DNA of 64,000 nt, taken from NCBI RefSeq assembly GCF_023145695.1, contig NZ_JAJHVV010000003.1, forward strand, positions 310,001 to 374,000, given 5' to 3'. Below the pieces are notes generated by a model. That model searched no databases. It was not told the origin of the DNA and worked only from the letters and a program-made list of their open reading frames with translations. Shown here in pieces: positions 43,807 to 53,275 of the stretch. Position numbers and translations under genes: made by a program. Positions within the stretch are counted from its first letter, which is position 1, and the number at the start of each line of letters is the position of its first letter. Source of the stretch: Vibrio amylolyticus. GTDB lineage: Bacteria; Pseudomonadota; Gammaproteobacteria; Enterobacterales; Vibrionaceae.

Positions 43807-45429
43807 ATGAGTGTTTCTAGTTGGGCGGAAAAGTATTGCTCTGAGTGTTCGACGCTGATGTTGTTATATCAGCCAGAGTTGAGCTATATCTGTAAAAGCA
43901 AAGGGCTAACCGCGGAACTTTCTCGTGGCTCGTTGAGCATATCCTCATTTTTGACAAACCTTTCTCCAGCTCAATTGGCTAACCCTGATTTTGGTGACTT
44001 CTCACTCTATTTAGAGCGTTCTTATTGCATCGAAAACGTTTACTGCTATCACCTACAACGCATCAGTAGCTCTGAAGATCAAAGCTGGGAACTCTTTGCA
44101 AATACAATGAGTAAACTTCACGAAGTGATGCTACGCCTTAGCCAAGCGCCAACACTCGATGACCTATACCAACAAGCGATTATTGAAGCGCAGCAACACT
44201 TATTTATCGATCGGTTAGCAATCCTTCTTTTAGACACTGAAACGAATGAAATGATAGGAACTTGGGGCACCGATGAAGATGGCAATGTTAAGGATGAAAA
44301 TGCATTTAGAGGCCCAATACCGGATGCTCCTTGGGTGGAATTAACACTGGCGTCAAAAGAGCATGTAGAGGTATGGGACAACGTGGATCTTCTCTATTAC
44401 AACAAAGTGGTCGGCAAGGGCTGGAATGCGATGGCAGCCATCTGGGATGGAGATACGCCTATTGGCTGGATTGCCTGTGACAACTTAATCAAAAAGCGCC
44501 CAATGCAACCATGGCTTAAAGAGATCTTAGGGCAATATGGACAGGCTCTGGGGCACACCATAGTTCGGTTTAACAACCTTAAAAAACTGAAAGATATCAA
44601 CGACAATCTAGAAACGCTTGTTGCTGAACGCTCTTCCCAACTACAAGAAAAAGTCGAGCAACTGGAAAAAGCACAAGATGAGCTGGTTGAGTCAGAAAAA
44701 CTTGCTTCTTTGGGAGGGCTAGTTGCAGGGGTCGCTCACGAGGTAAATACGCCTGTTGGTATTGGTGTTACTGCCGCTTCCCACTTGGTAGAGGAAGCAA
44801 AAGAGATCAGTAAACAGTACCAGAATAAGACCATGAAAAAATCCGATCTTGAAGGGTATTTTGAATATACATTAGACAGTGGTCAATTAATTCAAGATAA
44901 CTTATTAAGAGCAAGCGACCTGATTAAAAGCTTTAAACAGTTGGCGGTTGAACAGACCGTTGATTCAATCTTTGAAGTTAATCTGTTTGAGTTGGTCAAC
45001 AATATTCAAAACAGCTTTCATCACCAATTCAAGAATCGCCCCATAACTTTTATTAATCATATTGAAAAAACCATCGTTTTTCGTGCCTGTTCCGGCAAGT
45101 TGAATCAGATCATAACCAATTTAGTGAATAATTCCCTTATTCATGCCTTCGACTCAGAGATTAAGGGAACGATCGAGGTTAAGGCAAGCATTGAAAATGG
45201 CGGTTTACACCTTTGTTATCTAGATACGGGTAACGGTGTTGATGACGAGACATTACAGCAACTATTCGAGCCATTCTTTACCACGAAAAGAGGCCATGGG
45301 GGCACTGGGTTAGGGCTAAACATTGTTTATAACATAGTTAAGAAGTTAGATGGTCAAATTGAATCGAGTCACGTTAAGCCGACGGGGCTACAATTTGACA
45401 TATTTTTACCGACTGAGGTGAATGAATGA
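43807..45429 (+). CDS. Soluble GAF-domain histidine kinase
   Basis: A 540-residue kinase without membrane segments. The N-terminal region (about 1-95) resembles a PAS-like sensor by pattern only. A GAF-type domain follows (about 110-255, e.g. IDRLAILLLDTETNEMIG). A coiled coil with RSSQLQEKVEQLEKAQDEL leads to the phosphoacceptor box LGGLVAGVAHEVNTPVGIG (about 300-318), the same NTPxG subtype as the kinase at 19575. ATP-binding blocks are NLVNNSLIHAF, LDTGNGV and GHGGTGLGLNIVYN. It overlaps the HD-GYP regulator gene by four bases (ATGA), so the pair is a cognate two-component system. The ribosome site is weak. Confidence 0.9.
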   Translation: MSVSSWAEKYCSECSTLMLLYQPELSYICKSKGLTAELSRGSLSISSFLTNLSPAQLANPDFGDFSLYLERSYCIENVYCYHLQRISSSEDQSWELFANTMSKLHEVMLRLSQAPTLDDLYQQAIIEAQQHLFIDRLAILLLDTETNEMIGTWGTDEDGNVKDENAFRGPIPDAPWVELTLASKEHVEVWDNVDLLYYNKVVGKGWNAMAAIWDGDTPIGWIACDNLIKKRPMQPWLKEILGQYGQALGHTIVRFNNLKKLKDINDNLETLVAERSSQLQEKVEQLEKAQDELVESEKLASLGGLVAGVAHEVNTPVGIGVTAASHLVEEAKEISKQYQNKTMKKSDLEGYFEYTLDSGQLIQDNLLRASDLIKSFKQLAVEQTVDSIFEVNLFELVNNIQNSFHHQFKNRPITFINHIEKTIVFRACSGKLNQIITNLVNNSLIHAFDSEIKGTIEVKASIENGGLHLCYLDTGNGVDDETLQQLFEPFFTTKRGHGGTGLGLNIVYNIVKKLDGQIESSHVKPTGLQFDIFLPTEVNE

Positions 45430-46991
45430 GTGACGATCTATTTAGTGATGACTTTTTTGCCGATGAAGAAAAGGTTGAAACAAGCGTTCCGTTAAAACCT
45501 TGGAATGTACTCATTGTCGATGATGAAGAAGAGATTCATCGAGTAACAAAGATGGCGCTTAACAAATTTGAGTTTGAGAATAGACCGCTCAACTTTATTT
45601 GCGCCAAATCGGCAAAAGAAGGGCAACAAGCCTTTTTAGATCATCAAGATATCGCGATGGTGCTACTGGATGTCGTGATGGAGACAGAACATGCCGGTTT
45701 AGAGTTGGCGAAATGGATTAGAGACGAGCATGGCGATCTCAATGTGAGGATTGTTTTGAGAACGGGGCAACCTGGTCAATCGCCAGAACAAGCGGTTATC
45801 AAAGATTATGATATTAATGATTATAAAGCGAAAACGGAGCTTACCGCGCAAAAACTGTATACCTCCACCTTAACGGCTTTAAGAGCTTACCAACATATTA
45901 TGATTCTGGAACGCAGTAAGTTAGGTATGGAACAAGTCGTCAAAGCAACAAAAAATGTCATGGACAAGCTAGGTTTTGTGGCCTTTTCTAAAGCCGCTCT
46001 AGAACAAATTATAACCTTGATTAATGTCAGCGATACGATGCTATTAGACATTAGCGATCATCTCACTACTGACACTGCAATTATTGAAGTTGATCCATAT
46101 AAGCATACGGCTCAGATGATATGTGGCACTGGGGTGTTTCAAGAGGTAAAACAACAGAATACCTATTTTGACGAATTGCCCTTTCAACAGCTGCTTAATC
46201 GAGCGTTGGAAAGCGAAGCCTCGGTATTTGATGAACAGGAAATATTGATTTATTGCACCAGCGCTCACCATTCGGTGGTTTTCTATATCGTTACAGAGCA
46301 AAGCCTAGGACAGGTCGATAGGCACTTACTCGAAGTGTTTACCGAAAATCTTGTGGTTGGACTTAAGAATATAGACTTGAATGAGCAGATGAAACGCTCT
46401 CAACGTGAGGTCATTTATAGACTGACGGAAGTGGTAGAAAACCGCTCTAATGAAACGGGTTATCACGTTAAGCGTGTTGCGCGATATTGCGAACTTTTAG
46501 GTCGCCTGTATGGCTTGGATGAAGAAGAGTGTGAAATTATTCTATTTGCTTCTCCTCTCCATGATATCGGTAAAGTGGGTACCCCAGATCGAGTGCTGAA
46601 CAAGCCTGGGAAATTAGACGCGGATGAGTGGGCGATTATGCAGACACATGCCGAAGCGGGTCAGAATATGTTAGAAGGTTCTGATTTGGAGTTATTGGAC
46701 GCCGGAGCCATAATCGCAGGTACTCACCATGAACGTTGGGATGGAACGGGCTACCCGAAAGGGACGTCAGGAGAAAATATTCCTATCTACGGTCGAATTT
46801 GTTCATTAGCTGATATTTTTGACGCTCTCTGTTCTAAGCGTGTTTATAAAGACCCATGGTCAATAGAAGACGTATTCAAATACATTCAATCGGAGTCGGG
46901 AAAATTCTTTGATCCGAAATTGGTCGAACTATTCTTAGCAAATAAAGATCAATTCCTCAAAATCAGAGAAGAACTTAAAGATCCCGAATGA
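45426..46991 (+). CDS. Response regulator REC-DUF3369-HD-GYP, c-di-GMP phosphodiesterase
   Basis: A 521-residue regulator. The receiver (about 28-155) has VLIVDDEEEIH, the phosphoacceptor in VLLDVVMETEHAG and the DUF3369-linked RIVLRTGQPGQSPE. DUF3369 (about 165-315) follows, then HD-GYP (about 330-510). The catalytic residues are intact: HD in SPLHDIGKVG, MQTHAEAG, GTHHERWDGTGYPKG and LADIFDAL. It should degrade c-di-GMP to pGpG or GMP when phosphorylated by the overlapping kinase. The first two domains closely parallel those of the EAL regulator at 21835-24048, as if one input module had been fused to two different phosphodiesterases. Confidence 0.93.
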   Translation: MSDDLFSDDFFADEEKVETSVPLKPWNVLIVDDEEEIHRVTKMALNKFEFENRPLNFICAKSAKEGQQAFLDHQDIAMVLLDVVMETEHAGLELAKWIRDEHGDLNVRIVLRTGQPGQSPEQAVIKDYDINDYKAKTELTAQKLYTSTLTALRAYQHIMILERSKLGMEQVVKATKNVMDKLGFVAFSKAALEQIITLINVSDTMLLDISDHLTTDTAIIEVDPYKHTAQMICGTGVFQEVKQQNTYFDELPFQQLLNRALESEASVFDEQEILIYCTSAHHSVVFYIVTEQSLGQVDRHLLEVFTENLVVGLKNIDLNEQMKRSQREVIYRLTEVVENRSNETGYHVKRVARYCELLGRLYGLDEEECEIILFASPLHDIGKVGTPDRVLNKPGKLDADEWAIMQTHAEAGQNMLEGSDLELLDAGAIIAGTHHERWDGTGYPKGTSGENIPIYGRICSLADIFDALCSKRVYKDPWSIEDVFKYIQSESGKFFDPKLVELFLANKDQFLKIREELKDPE

Positions 46992-47064
46992 GGCTGGACA
47001 CTAATTATTGAAATTATAAATGTATGTCAGGACGCTAAAAGCATAATAGAAATGGATAACAATA

Positions 47065-48291
47065 ATGATAAATAGAAAACGAATCGACTATTTTATGGCC
47101 ATACTCTTAACGAGTATGGTATTTACTCTCAGTGTTCATGCATCGCCGCCTGAAATTGTTAAAGTCTATTTTGATTCGGACAGAACCGGGCATATTGAGT
47201 CAGCCAAATCGATAGAGCAGGGGGTAAAAGTCGCTTTTTCAGAAGTGGATAACCAGTTAAATGGTATACCCGTGGAGTTTGTTACTTTGGACCACAGAGG
47301 AAATGCACTCCGTAGTAAGAAAAATATGGAGAAATTTCTGCAAGATGAAAACGCACTTGTGTATGTCGCAGGTTTGCATTCCCCCCCACTTATTAAATTT
47401 CGAGAGTTTATTAATGAATCTCACTTGCTCACTTTAGTACCTTGGGCTGCGGGATCGCCTATTACTCGTTATCCTTCAACGGAAAATAATTACGTATTTC
47501 GCTTATCTGTCGATGACTCTAAGGTTGGGGGGAAGTTGGTTAACCATGCTTTAGATAATGGATGCCAGCAGCCTCAGCTGATGCTAGAAAACACGGCGTG
47601 GGGGCAATCAAACTATAAAGCGATGCAGTCAGCGTTGCCCGCGACACTCTCGAATAAAGTTCAAGTCACCTGGTTTGACTGGGGGATCACGGACGTCGAT
47701 GCAAGAAATAAAATCAGGGAAGCCATAGATTCAAACGCTGACTGTTTACTTATGGTGTCAAATGCAAGAGAAGGTCGTTTGCTCACTCAGGCGGTGGGCG
47801 ATTTAGAGGTGAAGATGCCCATTTATAGCCATTGGGGTATTACGGGAGGAAGCTTTGCAAATGAGTTGCCTTTTGAGGTTCGAGAGAAAGCCGATCTTCA
47901 ATTTATTCAATCATGCTTCAACTTTTATAGTGGTGAAAACAGTGAATTTCAAATGGGCGTTTTTAAAAATGCGCAAGAGCAATTTCCTGCTGATTTTTCA
48001 GATACTAACATAGCTGCACCTGCTGGTTTTATTCATGGTTATGATTTAGCTCAAGTGTTTATTGAGGCTGTAAGTACGGTCACTTTAACCAATGATATGA
48101 AGGTTAACCGTAAGAATATAAAAGAGTCGTTGGAATCTTTTGATGCACCCGTTCAAGGGTTAATTAAGCAGTATAAACGTCCATTTTCTCCCTATTCAGA
48201 GAGTACCCCTGACGCGCATGAAGCACTAACGATTGATGATTTATGCATGGCGATGTACGATAAAAATAATGCAGTTAGACTCCTTAACTGA
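47065..48291 (+). CDS. Periplasmic ligand-binding protein (type 1 fold), probable co-sensor
   Basis: A 408-residue exported protein with a signal peptide ending in LSVHA (about residue 27). The mature part has the two-lobe pattern of Leu/Ile/Val-type binding proteins: IEQGVKVAFSEVDNQLNGIPVEF read in parts near 53-75, VYVAGLHSPPLIKF (about 103-116) and the second-lobe region with LMLENTAWGQSNYKAM. No ABC permease or ATPase accompanies it; it lies 38 bases before a membrane hybrid kinase. The pairing recalls LuxP with LuxQ, where a binding protein presents its ligand to the kinase. The ligand is unknown. Confidence 0.85.
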   Translation: MINRKRIDYFMAILLTSMVFTLSVHASPPEIVKVYFDSDRTGHIESAKSIEQGVKVAFSEVDNQLNGIPVEFVTLDHRGNALRSKKNMEKFLQDENALVYVAGLHSPPLIKFREFINESHLLTLVPWAAGSPITRYPSTENNYVFRLSVDDSKVGGKLVNHALDNGCQQPQLMLENTAWGQSNYKAMQSALPATLSNKVQVTWFDWGITDVDARNKIREAIDSNADCLLMVSNAREGRLLTQAVGDLEVKMPIYSHWGITGGSFANELPFEVREKADLQFIQSCFNFYSGENSEFQMGVFKNAQEQFPADFSDTNIAAPAGFIHGYDLAQVFIEAVSTVTLTNDMKVNRKNIKESLESFDAPVQGLIKQYKRPFSPYSESTPDAHEALTIDDLCMAMYDKNNAVRLLN

Positions 48292-48329
48292 TCATAAATA
48301 CTAACGTTAGATGTGGCTTAGAGTTTCTT

Positions 48330-50768
48330 ATGCTGAAATTTGATAAAAAAAATGGCATGCACTTATTTTCCCTGTTCATTTTATTGGGCACGTGCCTTTT
48401 TGCCGTTGTTAGTTTTATTTTTATTCAGAAGCAAGCTGAAGACTCTGCGAAGCTGATGGTTAAAGAGAGCAATGCAGGGCGATTTACAACCATTTCTAAC
48501 TACACCAAAGAATTTTTAAATTCTCATGAACAGACTTTGAGCAGAATGGTTGTTCACCCATCGGTAACCGCCTCAACACTTCAAGGGGTGGCTGATGAGG
48601 GGGCATTTAAAGATAAGCTGCGTCAGTTAGAAGCCATTGACATCGAAAGTTATTTTAATGTTTATGACTTTGTCGGAGAGAGCATTTACAGTGAGTTTAA
48701 TTTTTCACCTGAGGTAAGTTTTTATTTGAAGTTAGGGGTGGCCGATGAAACGTTACTTGATAAGGTTACGTATTCATTTTTCAAGTCAGACGGCATGACG
48801 TATGTCTTGCTTACATCACCGATTCTTTATAACGATTTACCTGAAGGGTTAGGTGTCTATGTTTCTCGTGTGGATGATGACCGGCTGCAGCTAGGACTCA
48901 GTTCTGATGGCAACTATTGGGTTGGAATAATCCAAAGCCAACTAAACTGGGAGATGTCTGCCCCCACAGGTTGGGAAACTCAAACTGAAAGATTAGAAGG
49001 CACCTCTTTAGCCGTCTCTTTTGCCCTCTCTCCTTTGCTGTTTATCGAGGCTCAACAATCACTCTTTGAAAGTCTGTTCGTTGGAGTTTCGTTAGCAACC
49101 ATCATTTCATTTATCTCTCTTTTTATTCTCGGACGTAAAGTTCTTGTTTCACCATATCAGCAACTTTATCAATCAGAACAAAGGCTCATTGCCAACGCTG
49201 AAAAATTGAAACAGCAACAAGAGAAATCAGCATTGCTTGTTAAAGTTGCGAAGTATATGCGAGACGCAGTTGTTTTTACGGACAAAAATATAAAGATCAC
49301 ATGGGTAAATAATGCGTTTGAGAAACTGACTGGTTACAAATATGAAGAGGTTGTCGGTAAGAATCCTGGCGCTTTATTGCAAGGTAAATTGACGGACAAA
49401 GAAACGAAAACAACGATAAAAAAAGCCATCACTGAGAGGCAATCCGCATTTTTTGAAATAGTAAATTATAGCAAGCAAGGAATACCCTATTGGGTGGAGA
49501 TCGCATTAACACCCCTTTTCGATGCTACCGGGTATCTTGAAGGCTTTATGGCGGTAGAAAGAGATGTCACACATCGTGTGGAACTAGAAGCATCTCTCAG
49601 ACAAAAAGCGATAGAGGCAGAGTCCGCCAACGTCGCAAAATCTCAATTTTTAGCGTCAATGAGCCATGAATTGCGCACACCAATGAACGGTGTGCTGGGC
49701 ATGGGTGGCATTTTGAAAACAACGGACCTTACCAAAGAACAGCAGGGATACGTGAATACGTTATTACTTTCAGGCGAGCATATGGTCTCGGTTCTTAATG
49801 ATATTTTGGATTTTTCAAAAGTTGAAGCGGGTAAGCTTGAGATTGTTGAAAGAAGCTTCTTCCTTTCTGTTGTGGTCGATAAAGTGGTCAGTATGTATGA
49901 GCCGTTGTGCAAAGAAAAAGGGCTTGGTTTTACGTATGAAACGCCAAAACAACAGGGAGAAATCATGCTGTACAGTGATGAAAAACGCATTGTACAGGTA
50001 CTGCAAAACCTACTGGGTAATGCCTATAAATTCACCCTAAATGGGGAAGTTACTTTTGCTCTACAGATTTTGGGAGAAAGTGATAACGCAACACTTTCTG
50101 TTTCGGTTCGAGATACGGGGATCGGCATTGAAAAATCGAAGCTTGGTGATATTTTCGATCCTTTCATTCAGGCGGAAAGCGATAATACTCGAAGCTATGG
50201 AGGGACGGGCCTCGGCTTGGCTATTTGTCAGGAGATTGTGTTAGCAATGGGGGGAGAGATCCGAGTTGAAAGTGAACTTGGTTTGGGTAGCCAATTCTTT
50301 GTAGATATCCCCATCAAGTATGAATACCAAAAACGTCATTCTTACATGAAAGAGATCGAGTCGTTTGATGGAACTGGCTTGGTAGCGCTCATCGTTGAAG
50401 ATAACCGAGTAAACACCATTTTACTTAAAACCTTACTGGAGTTAAGAGGCTTTGAATGTGAAGCCGTTGAGAATGGTCAATTGGCTATCGATATTACTGA
50501 AAACAAGGCGTTTGATTGTATATTTATGGATAATCATATGCCTGTGATGGACGGAATTGAATCCGCGAAAGCGATTACTCGTCGAAATGATAACAATAAC
50601 AGAGTGATTATTGGCTGTACTGCAGATGTGTTTGAAGAGACACGTATTGCCATGTTAAACAGTGGGTGCGTCGAGGTGTTAACTAAGCCCATTAACAATT
50701 ACCATCTCGATGAGATTTTGCACCAACGCGTAGGTAATAAATACGCTCCTAAGGTGAGTAGCCTGTAG
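48330..50768 (+). CDS. Membrane hybrid histidine kinase, LuxQ-like layout
   Basis: An 812-residue kinase. Membrane helix 1 is at about 10-32 and helix 2 at about 246-268, with a 210-residue periplasmic sensor between. A PAS domain (about 300-415: VFTDKNIKITWVNNAF and VERDVTHRVEL) follows. The phosphoacceptor box is FLASMSHELRTPMNG (about 442-456), and ATP-binding motifs are QNLLGNAYKF, DTGIGI and GGTGLGLAI. The C-terminal receiver (about 685-800) has D in CIFMDNHMPVMDG and K in VLTKPINN. No HPt domain is present, so an external one is needed. It follows the binding-protein gene directly. Confidence 0.9.
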   Translation: MLKFDKKNGMHLFSLFILLGTCLFAVVSFIFIQKQAEDSAKLMVKESNAGRFTTISNYTKEFLNSHEQTLSRMVVHPSVTASTLQGVADEGAFKDKLRQLEAIDIESYFNVYDFVGESIYSEFNFSPEVSFYLKLGVADETLLDKVTYSFFKSDGMTYVLLTSPILYNDLPEGLGVYVSRVDDDRLQLGLSSDGNYWVGIIQSQLNWEMSAPTGWETQTERLEGTSLAVSFALSPLLFIEAQQSLFESLFVGVSLATIISFISLFILGRKVLVSPYQQLYQSEQRLIANAEKLKQQQEKSALLVKVAKYMRDAVVFTDKNIKITWVNNAFEKLTGYKYEEVVGKNPGALLQGKLTDKETKTTIKKAITERQSAFFEIVNYSKQGIPYWVEIALTPLFDATGYLEGFMAVERDVTHRVELEASLRQKAIEAESANVAKSQFLASMSHELRTPMNGVLGMGGILKTTDLTKEQQGYVNTLLLSGEHMVSVLNDILDFSKVEAGKLEIVERSFFLSVVVDKVVSMYEPLCKEKGLGFTYETPKQQGEIMLYSDEKRIVQVLQNLLGNAYKFTLNGEVTFALQILGESDNATLSVSVRDTGIGIEKSKLGDIFDPFIQAESDNTRSYGGTGLGLAICQEIVLAMGGEIRVESELGLGSQFFVDIPIKYEYQKRHSYMKEIESFDGTGLVALIVEDNRVNTILLKTLLELRGFECEAVENGQLAIDITENKAFDCIFMDNHMPVMDGIESAKAITRRNDNNNRVIIGCTADVFEETRIAMLNSGCVEVLTKPINNYHLDEILHQRVGNKYAPKVSSL

Positions 50769-50815
50769 AAACATTAACTTGGATAGATTGAGTGTTTATT
50801 ACAAAGCTTGCTTAA

Positions 50816-50831
50816 TTGAGGTTAACCTCAA
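50816..50831. promoter_or_regulatory. Perfect 16-bp palindrome upstream of the LysE-type gene
   Basis: TTGAGGTTAACCTCAA is an exact palindrome, 94 bases upstream of the exporter start and 47 bases after the kinase stop. It is a plausible operator, owner unknown. Confidence 0.5.
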
Positions 50832-50924
50832 GCACAATTCTGTTTGTTTTCTAGGAAAGGTCGACTATTTCATTTTTAGTGATAAGCTCGTCTGATTACT
50901 CAATTATCAATAAGTCACCACACG

Positions 50925-51545
50925 ATGAATACCGCCCTACTTGGAATGTTCATTCCCACATTTTTCTTTGTTTCTATTACGCCCGGCATGTGTATGACTT
51001 TAGCGTTAACGTTAGGGATGAGTATAGGCTATCGACGTACGTTGTGGATGATGGCGGGAGAGCTGATTGGTGTCGGCTTAGTTGCAGTTGCTGCTGTGCT
51101 AGGTATTGCGGCGGTCATGCTTAACTATCCATGGCTATTCGTCGCTTTAAAAATCATTGGTGGAAGCTACCTGTTCTATTTAGGCGTCCAGATGTGGCGT
51201 TCGAAAGGCAAATTGGCCATCAATTTAGACGAACAAGAGCAAACAGCCCAAAGTGATTGGGATCTCGTCGTGCAAGGCTTTGTGACAGCCATTGCGAACC
51301 CCAAAGGATGGGCGTTTATGATCTCTCTTCTCCCACCTTTTATCGATCAAAGTGTTTCTCTAGCACCCCAGTTAATTGTATTGGTTTCCATAATTCTTCT
51401 GTTTGAGTTTATCTGTATGACGCTGTATGCAACAGGCGGTAAGGGATTAAAGCGTATGTTAGGTCATTCTAAAAATGTTCGTTTGATGAACCGAATCGCT
51501 GGCACTTTAATGATGGGAGTTGCGATTTGGTTATTGGCGAGTTGA
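50925..51545 (+). CDS. LysE/RhtB-family amino-acid exporter
   Basis: A 206-residue inner-membrane protein with about six hydrophobic segments. The family N-terminus is PTFFFVSITPGMCMTLALTLGMS (read in two parts, about 10-32), with the conserved G-rich IIGGSYLFYLGVQMWRSKG near 76-94 and FVTAIANPKGWAFMISLLPPFI near 126-147. Family members export lysine, threonine, homoserine lactone or other metabolites. No substrate is deducible here. The start at 50925 has only a weak ribosome site. The next small gene starts seven bases after its stop. Confidence 0.9.
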   Translation: MNTALLGMFIPTFFFVSITPGMCMTLALTLGMSIGYRRTLWMMAGELIGVGLVAVAAVLGIAAVMLNYPWLFVALKIIGGSYLFYLGVQMWRSKGKLAINLDEQEQTAQSDWDLVVQGFVTAIANPKGWAFMISLLPPFIDQSVSLAPQLIVLVSIILLFEFICMTLYATGGKGLKRMLGHSKNVRLMNRIAGTLMMGVAIWLLAS

Positions 51546-51552
51546 GGTAATA

Positions 51553-51810
51553 ATGCTGAGCAAAATTAAAACCGCACTTGCTGAAGCGCTTGATTTCCAA
51601 TCGAGGCTTTGGGTCGTTAATGTTTTTACAGGTGACAATAAAGGCGAATCTTTTGTGGTTAACGAAGACAGCTTTAAAGAACCGCTTCAATGGATGAAAC
51701 GTAAAGGCTACAGCGTGATCATGTTAGAGAAAGTTGATCATATGCAGCGTTCTCAAGTCATCGAATTTGAGCTTGAAACGGTAAAGCATCGGTTAATGAG
51801 AGTGAAATAG
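51553..51810 (+). CDS. Small hypothetical protein, co-transcribed with the exporter
   Basis: An 85-residue soluble protein: LSKIKTALAEALDF at the N-terminus, then VNVFTGDNKGESFVVNEDSF and a C-terminal KRKGYSVIMLEKVDH stretch. GAGG five bases upstream sets the ATG at 51553 as the start; the frame could extend to 51520 but would overlap the exporter. It looks like a small alpha/beta domain of unknown function. Proximity to the exporter suggests co-expression only. Confidence 0.7.
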   Translation: MLSKIKTALAEALDFQSRLWVVNVFTGDNKGESFVVNEDSFKEPLQWMKRKGYSVIMLEKVDHMQRSQVIEFELETVKHRLMRVK

Positions 51811-52023
51811 GGCGCGGATTTTCAAGGGGATGCTTTATGCGTAAAAATGCAAACTTGATCATGATTTCGATTTAATACTGTATATAAAAGAGCGCCGTCA
51901 TCTTTGGATTGCGCATTAGCCCTACTTTATAAAACTTATTTTTGTTAGCTATTGCCATAAGACCAACTTTGCTGAGATTATTCTGCATAGATATTCATCA
52001 TTCGTCTTATAGGCAGGGAGCTT

Positions 52024-53139
52024 ATGAAACCTCAAATCAAACCTCAGAACCCCAATTTTTCATCGGGACCATGTGCAAAACGACCTGGTTACGATATTGC
52101 AAATCTCGATCTATCAACACTCGGCCGTTCACACCGCAGTAGTATTGGTAAAGCGGCTTTGGCTCAATCGATTGATAAGACCAAAGCGCTATTAGGCATT
52201 CCAGCCGACTATCGTGTTGGTATCGTGCCTGCGTCTGACACTGGGGCGATGGAAATGTTCATGTGGTCGGCACTCGGTGCACGCGCGGTTGATGTCTTTC
52301 ATTGGGAATCTTTTGGCTCAGGCTGGTTTGGTGATATCACTAAGCAGCTTAAGCTGGACAATGTTAACTCGTATTCAGCAGAGTACGGAGAGTTACCTGA
52401 TTTTTCACAAGCGAACTTTAACAATGATGTTGTTTTTACCTGGAATGGCACAACGTCGGGTGTGAAAGTGCCGAATGGCGATTGGATCAGCGACGAACGT
52501 GAAGGTTTGACCATTTGTGATGCCACATCGGCGGTATTCGCTATGGAAATGCCATGGGAAAAGCTCGATGTTGTTACTTTTAGTTGGCAGAAAGTGCTCG
52601 GTGGTGAAGGGGCGCACGGCATTATTGTACTGAGTCCAAGTGCCGTTGCGCGACTAGAATCTTATACTCCACCTTGGCCTCTACCAAAGATCTTCCGCAT
52701 GACTAGCGGTGGTAAGCTGATTGAAGGTATCTTTAAAGGCGCAACGATTAATACGCCTTCGATGTTGTGTGTCGCCGATTACCTTGATGCGTTGGGTTGG
52801 ATTGAGCAGATAGGGGGCGTGAGCGCGGCGATAGAAAAGTCTCAGGGTAACCTGTCAGTTCTAGCAAACTTTGTTGAGTCTCGCGATTGGATTCACTTCC
52901 TAGCGAAAAATGAGGCTGAGCGTTCAAACACCAGTGTTTGTTTCAAGCTTGACGTGACCGGAGAGCAGTTAAGGAGCTTGATCAAATTGCTTGATAGTGA
53001 AGGCGTGGCCTACGATATCGGTGCCTACAAAGACGCACCAGCGGGACTGAGAATCTGGGCTGGCGCAACGGTTGATGCGATAAACCTAGAAACGCTATTG
53101 CCATGGTTAGACTGGGCGTACGCAGAAGTCACCAAATAA
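52024..53139 (+). CDS. serC: Phosphoserine aminotransferase, alternative (archaeal/alphaproteobacterial) type
   Basis: A 371-residue PLP enzyme, which converts 3-phosphohydroxypyruvate and glutamate to phosphoserine. The N-terminal block [15 protein letters not shown] is typical of the alternative SerC subgroup, not the classical enterobacterial one (which begins NFSAGPA). The PLP-lysine is in [16 protein letters not shown] (about 188-203), with [12 protein letters not shown] (about 140-151) before it. The serA-type gene follows 136 bases downstream on the same strand, so the two form a serine-biosynthesis unit separate from a classical serC elsewhere. GGGAG precedes the start. Confidence 0.88.
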   Translation: MKPQIKPQNPNFSSGPCAKRPGYDIANLDLSTLGRSHRSSIGKAALAQSIDKTKALLGIPADYRVGIVPASDTGAMEMFMWSALGARAVDVFHWESFGSGWFGDITKQLKLDNVNSYSAEYGELPDFSQANFNNDVVFTWNGTTSGVKVPNGDWISDEREGLTICDATSAVFAMEMPWEKLDVVTFSWQKVLGGEGAHGIIVLSPSAVARLESYTPPWPLPKIFRMTSGGKLIEGIFKGATINTPSMLCVADYLDALGWIEQIGGVSAAIEKSQGNLSVLANFVESRDWIHFLAKNEAERSNTSVCFKLDVTGEQLRSLIKLLDSEGVAYDIGAYKDAPAGLRIWAGATVDAINLETLLPWLDWAYAEVTK

Positions 53140-53275
53140 AACAAAAGCATCTGGCTTTATTTAACAAATAAGTCAGTTGCTTTGTTGTCTCTAGCGCAAC
53201 GTAAAAAGGCTAGTAGTGAGACAGGTTAAGTGACTGATAAGTAGAAATGGAATTTCAACTTAAGGTGAAACACAT

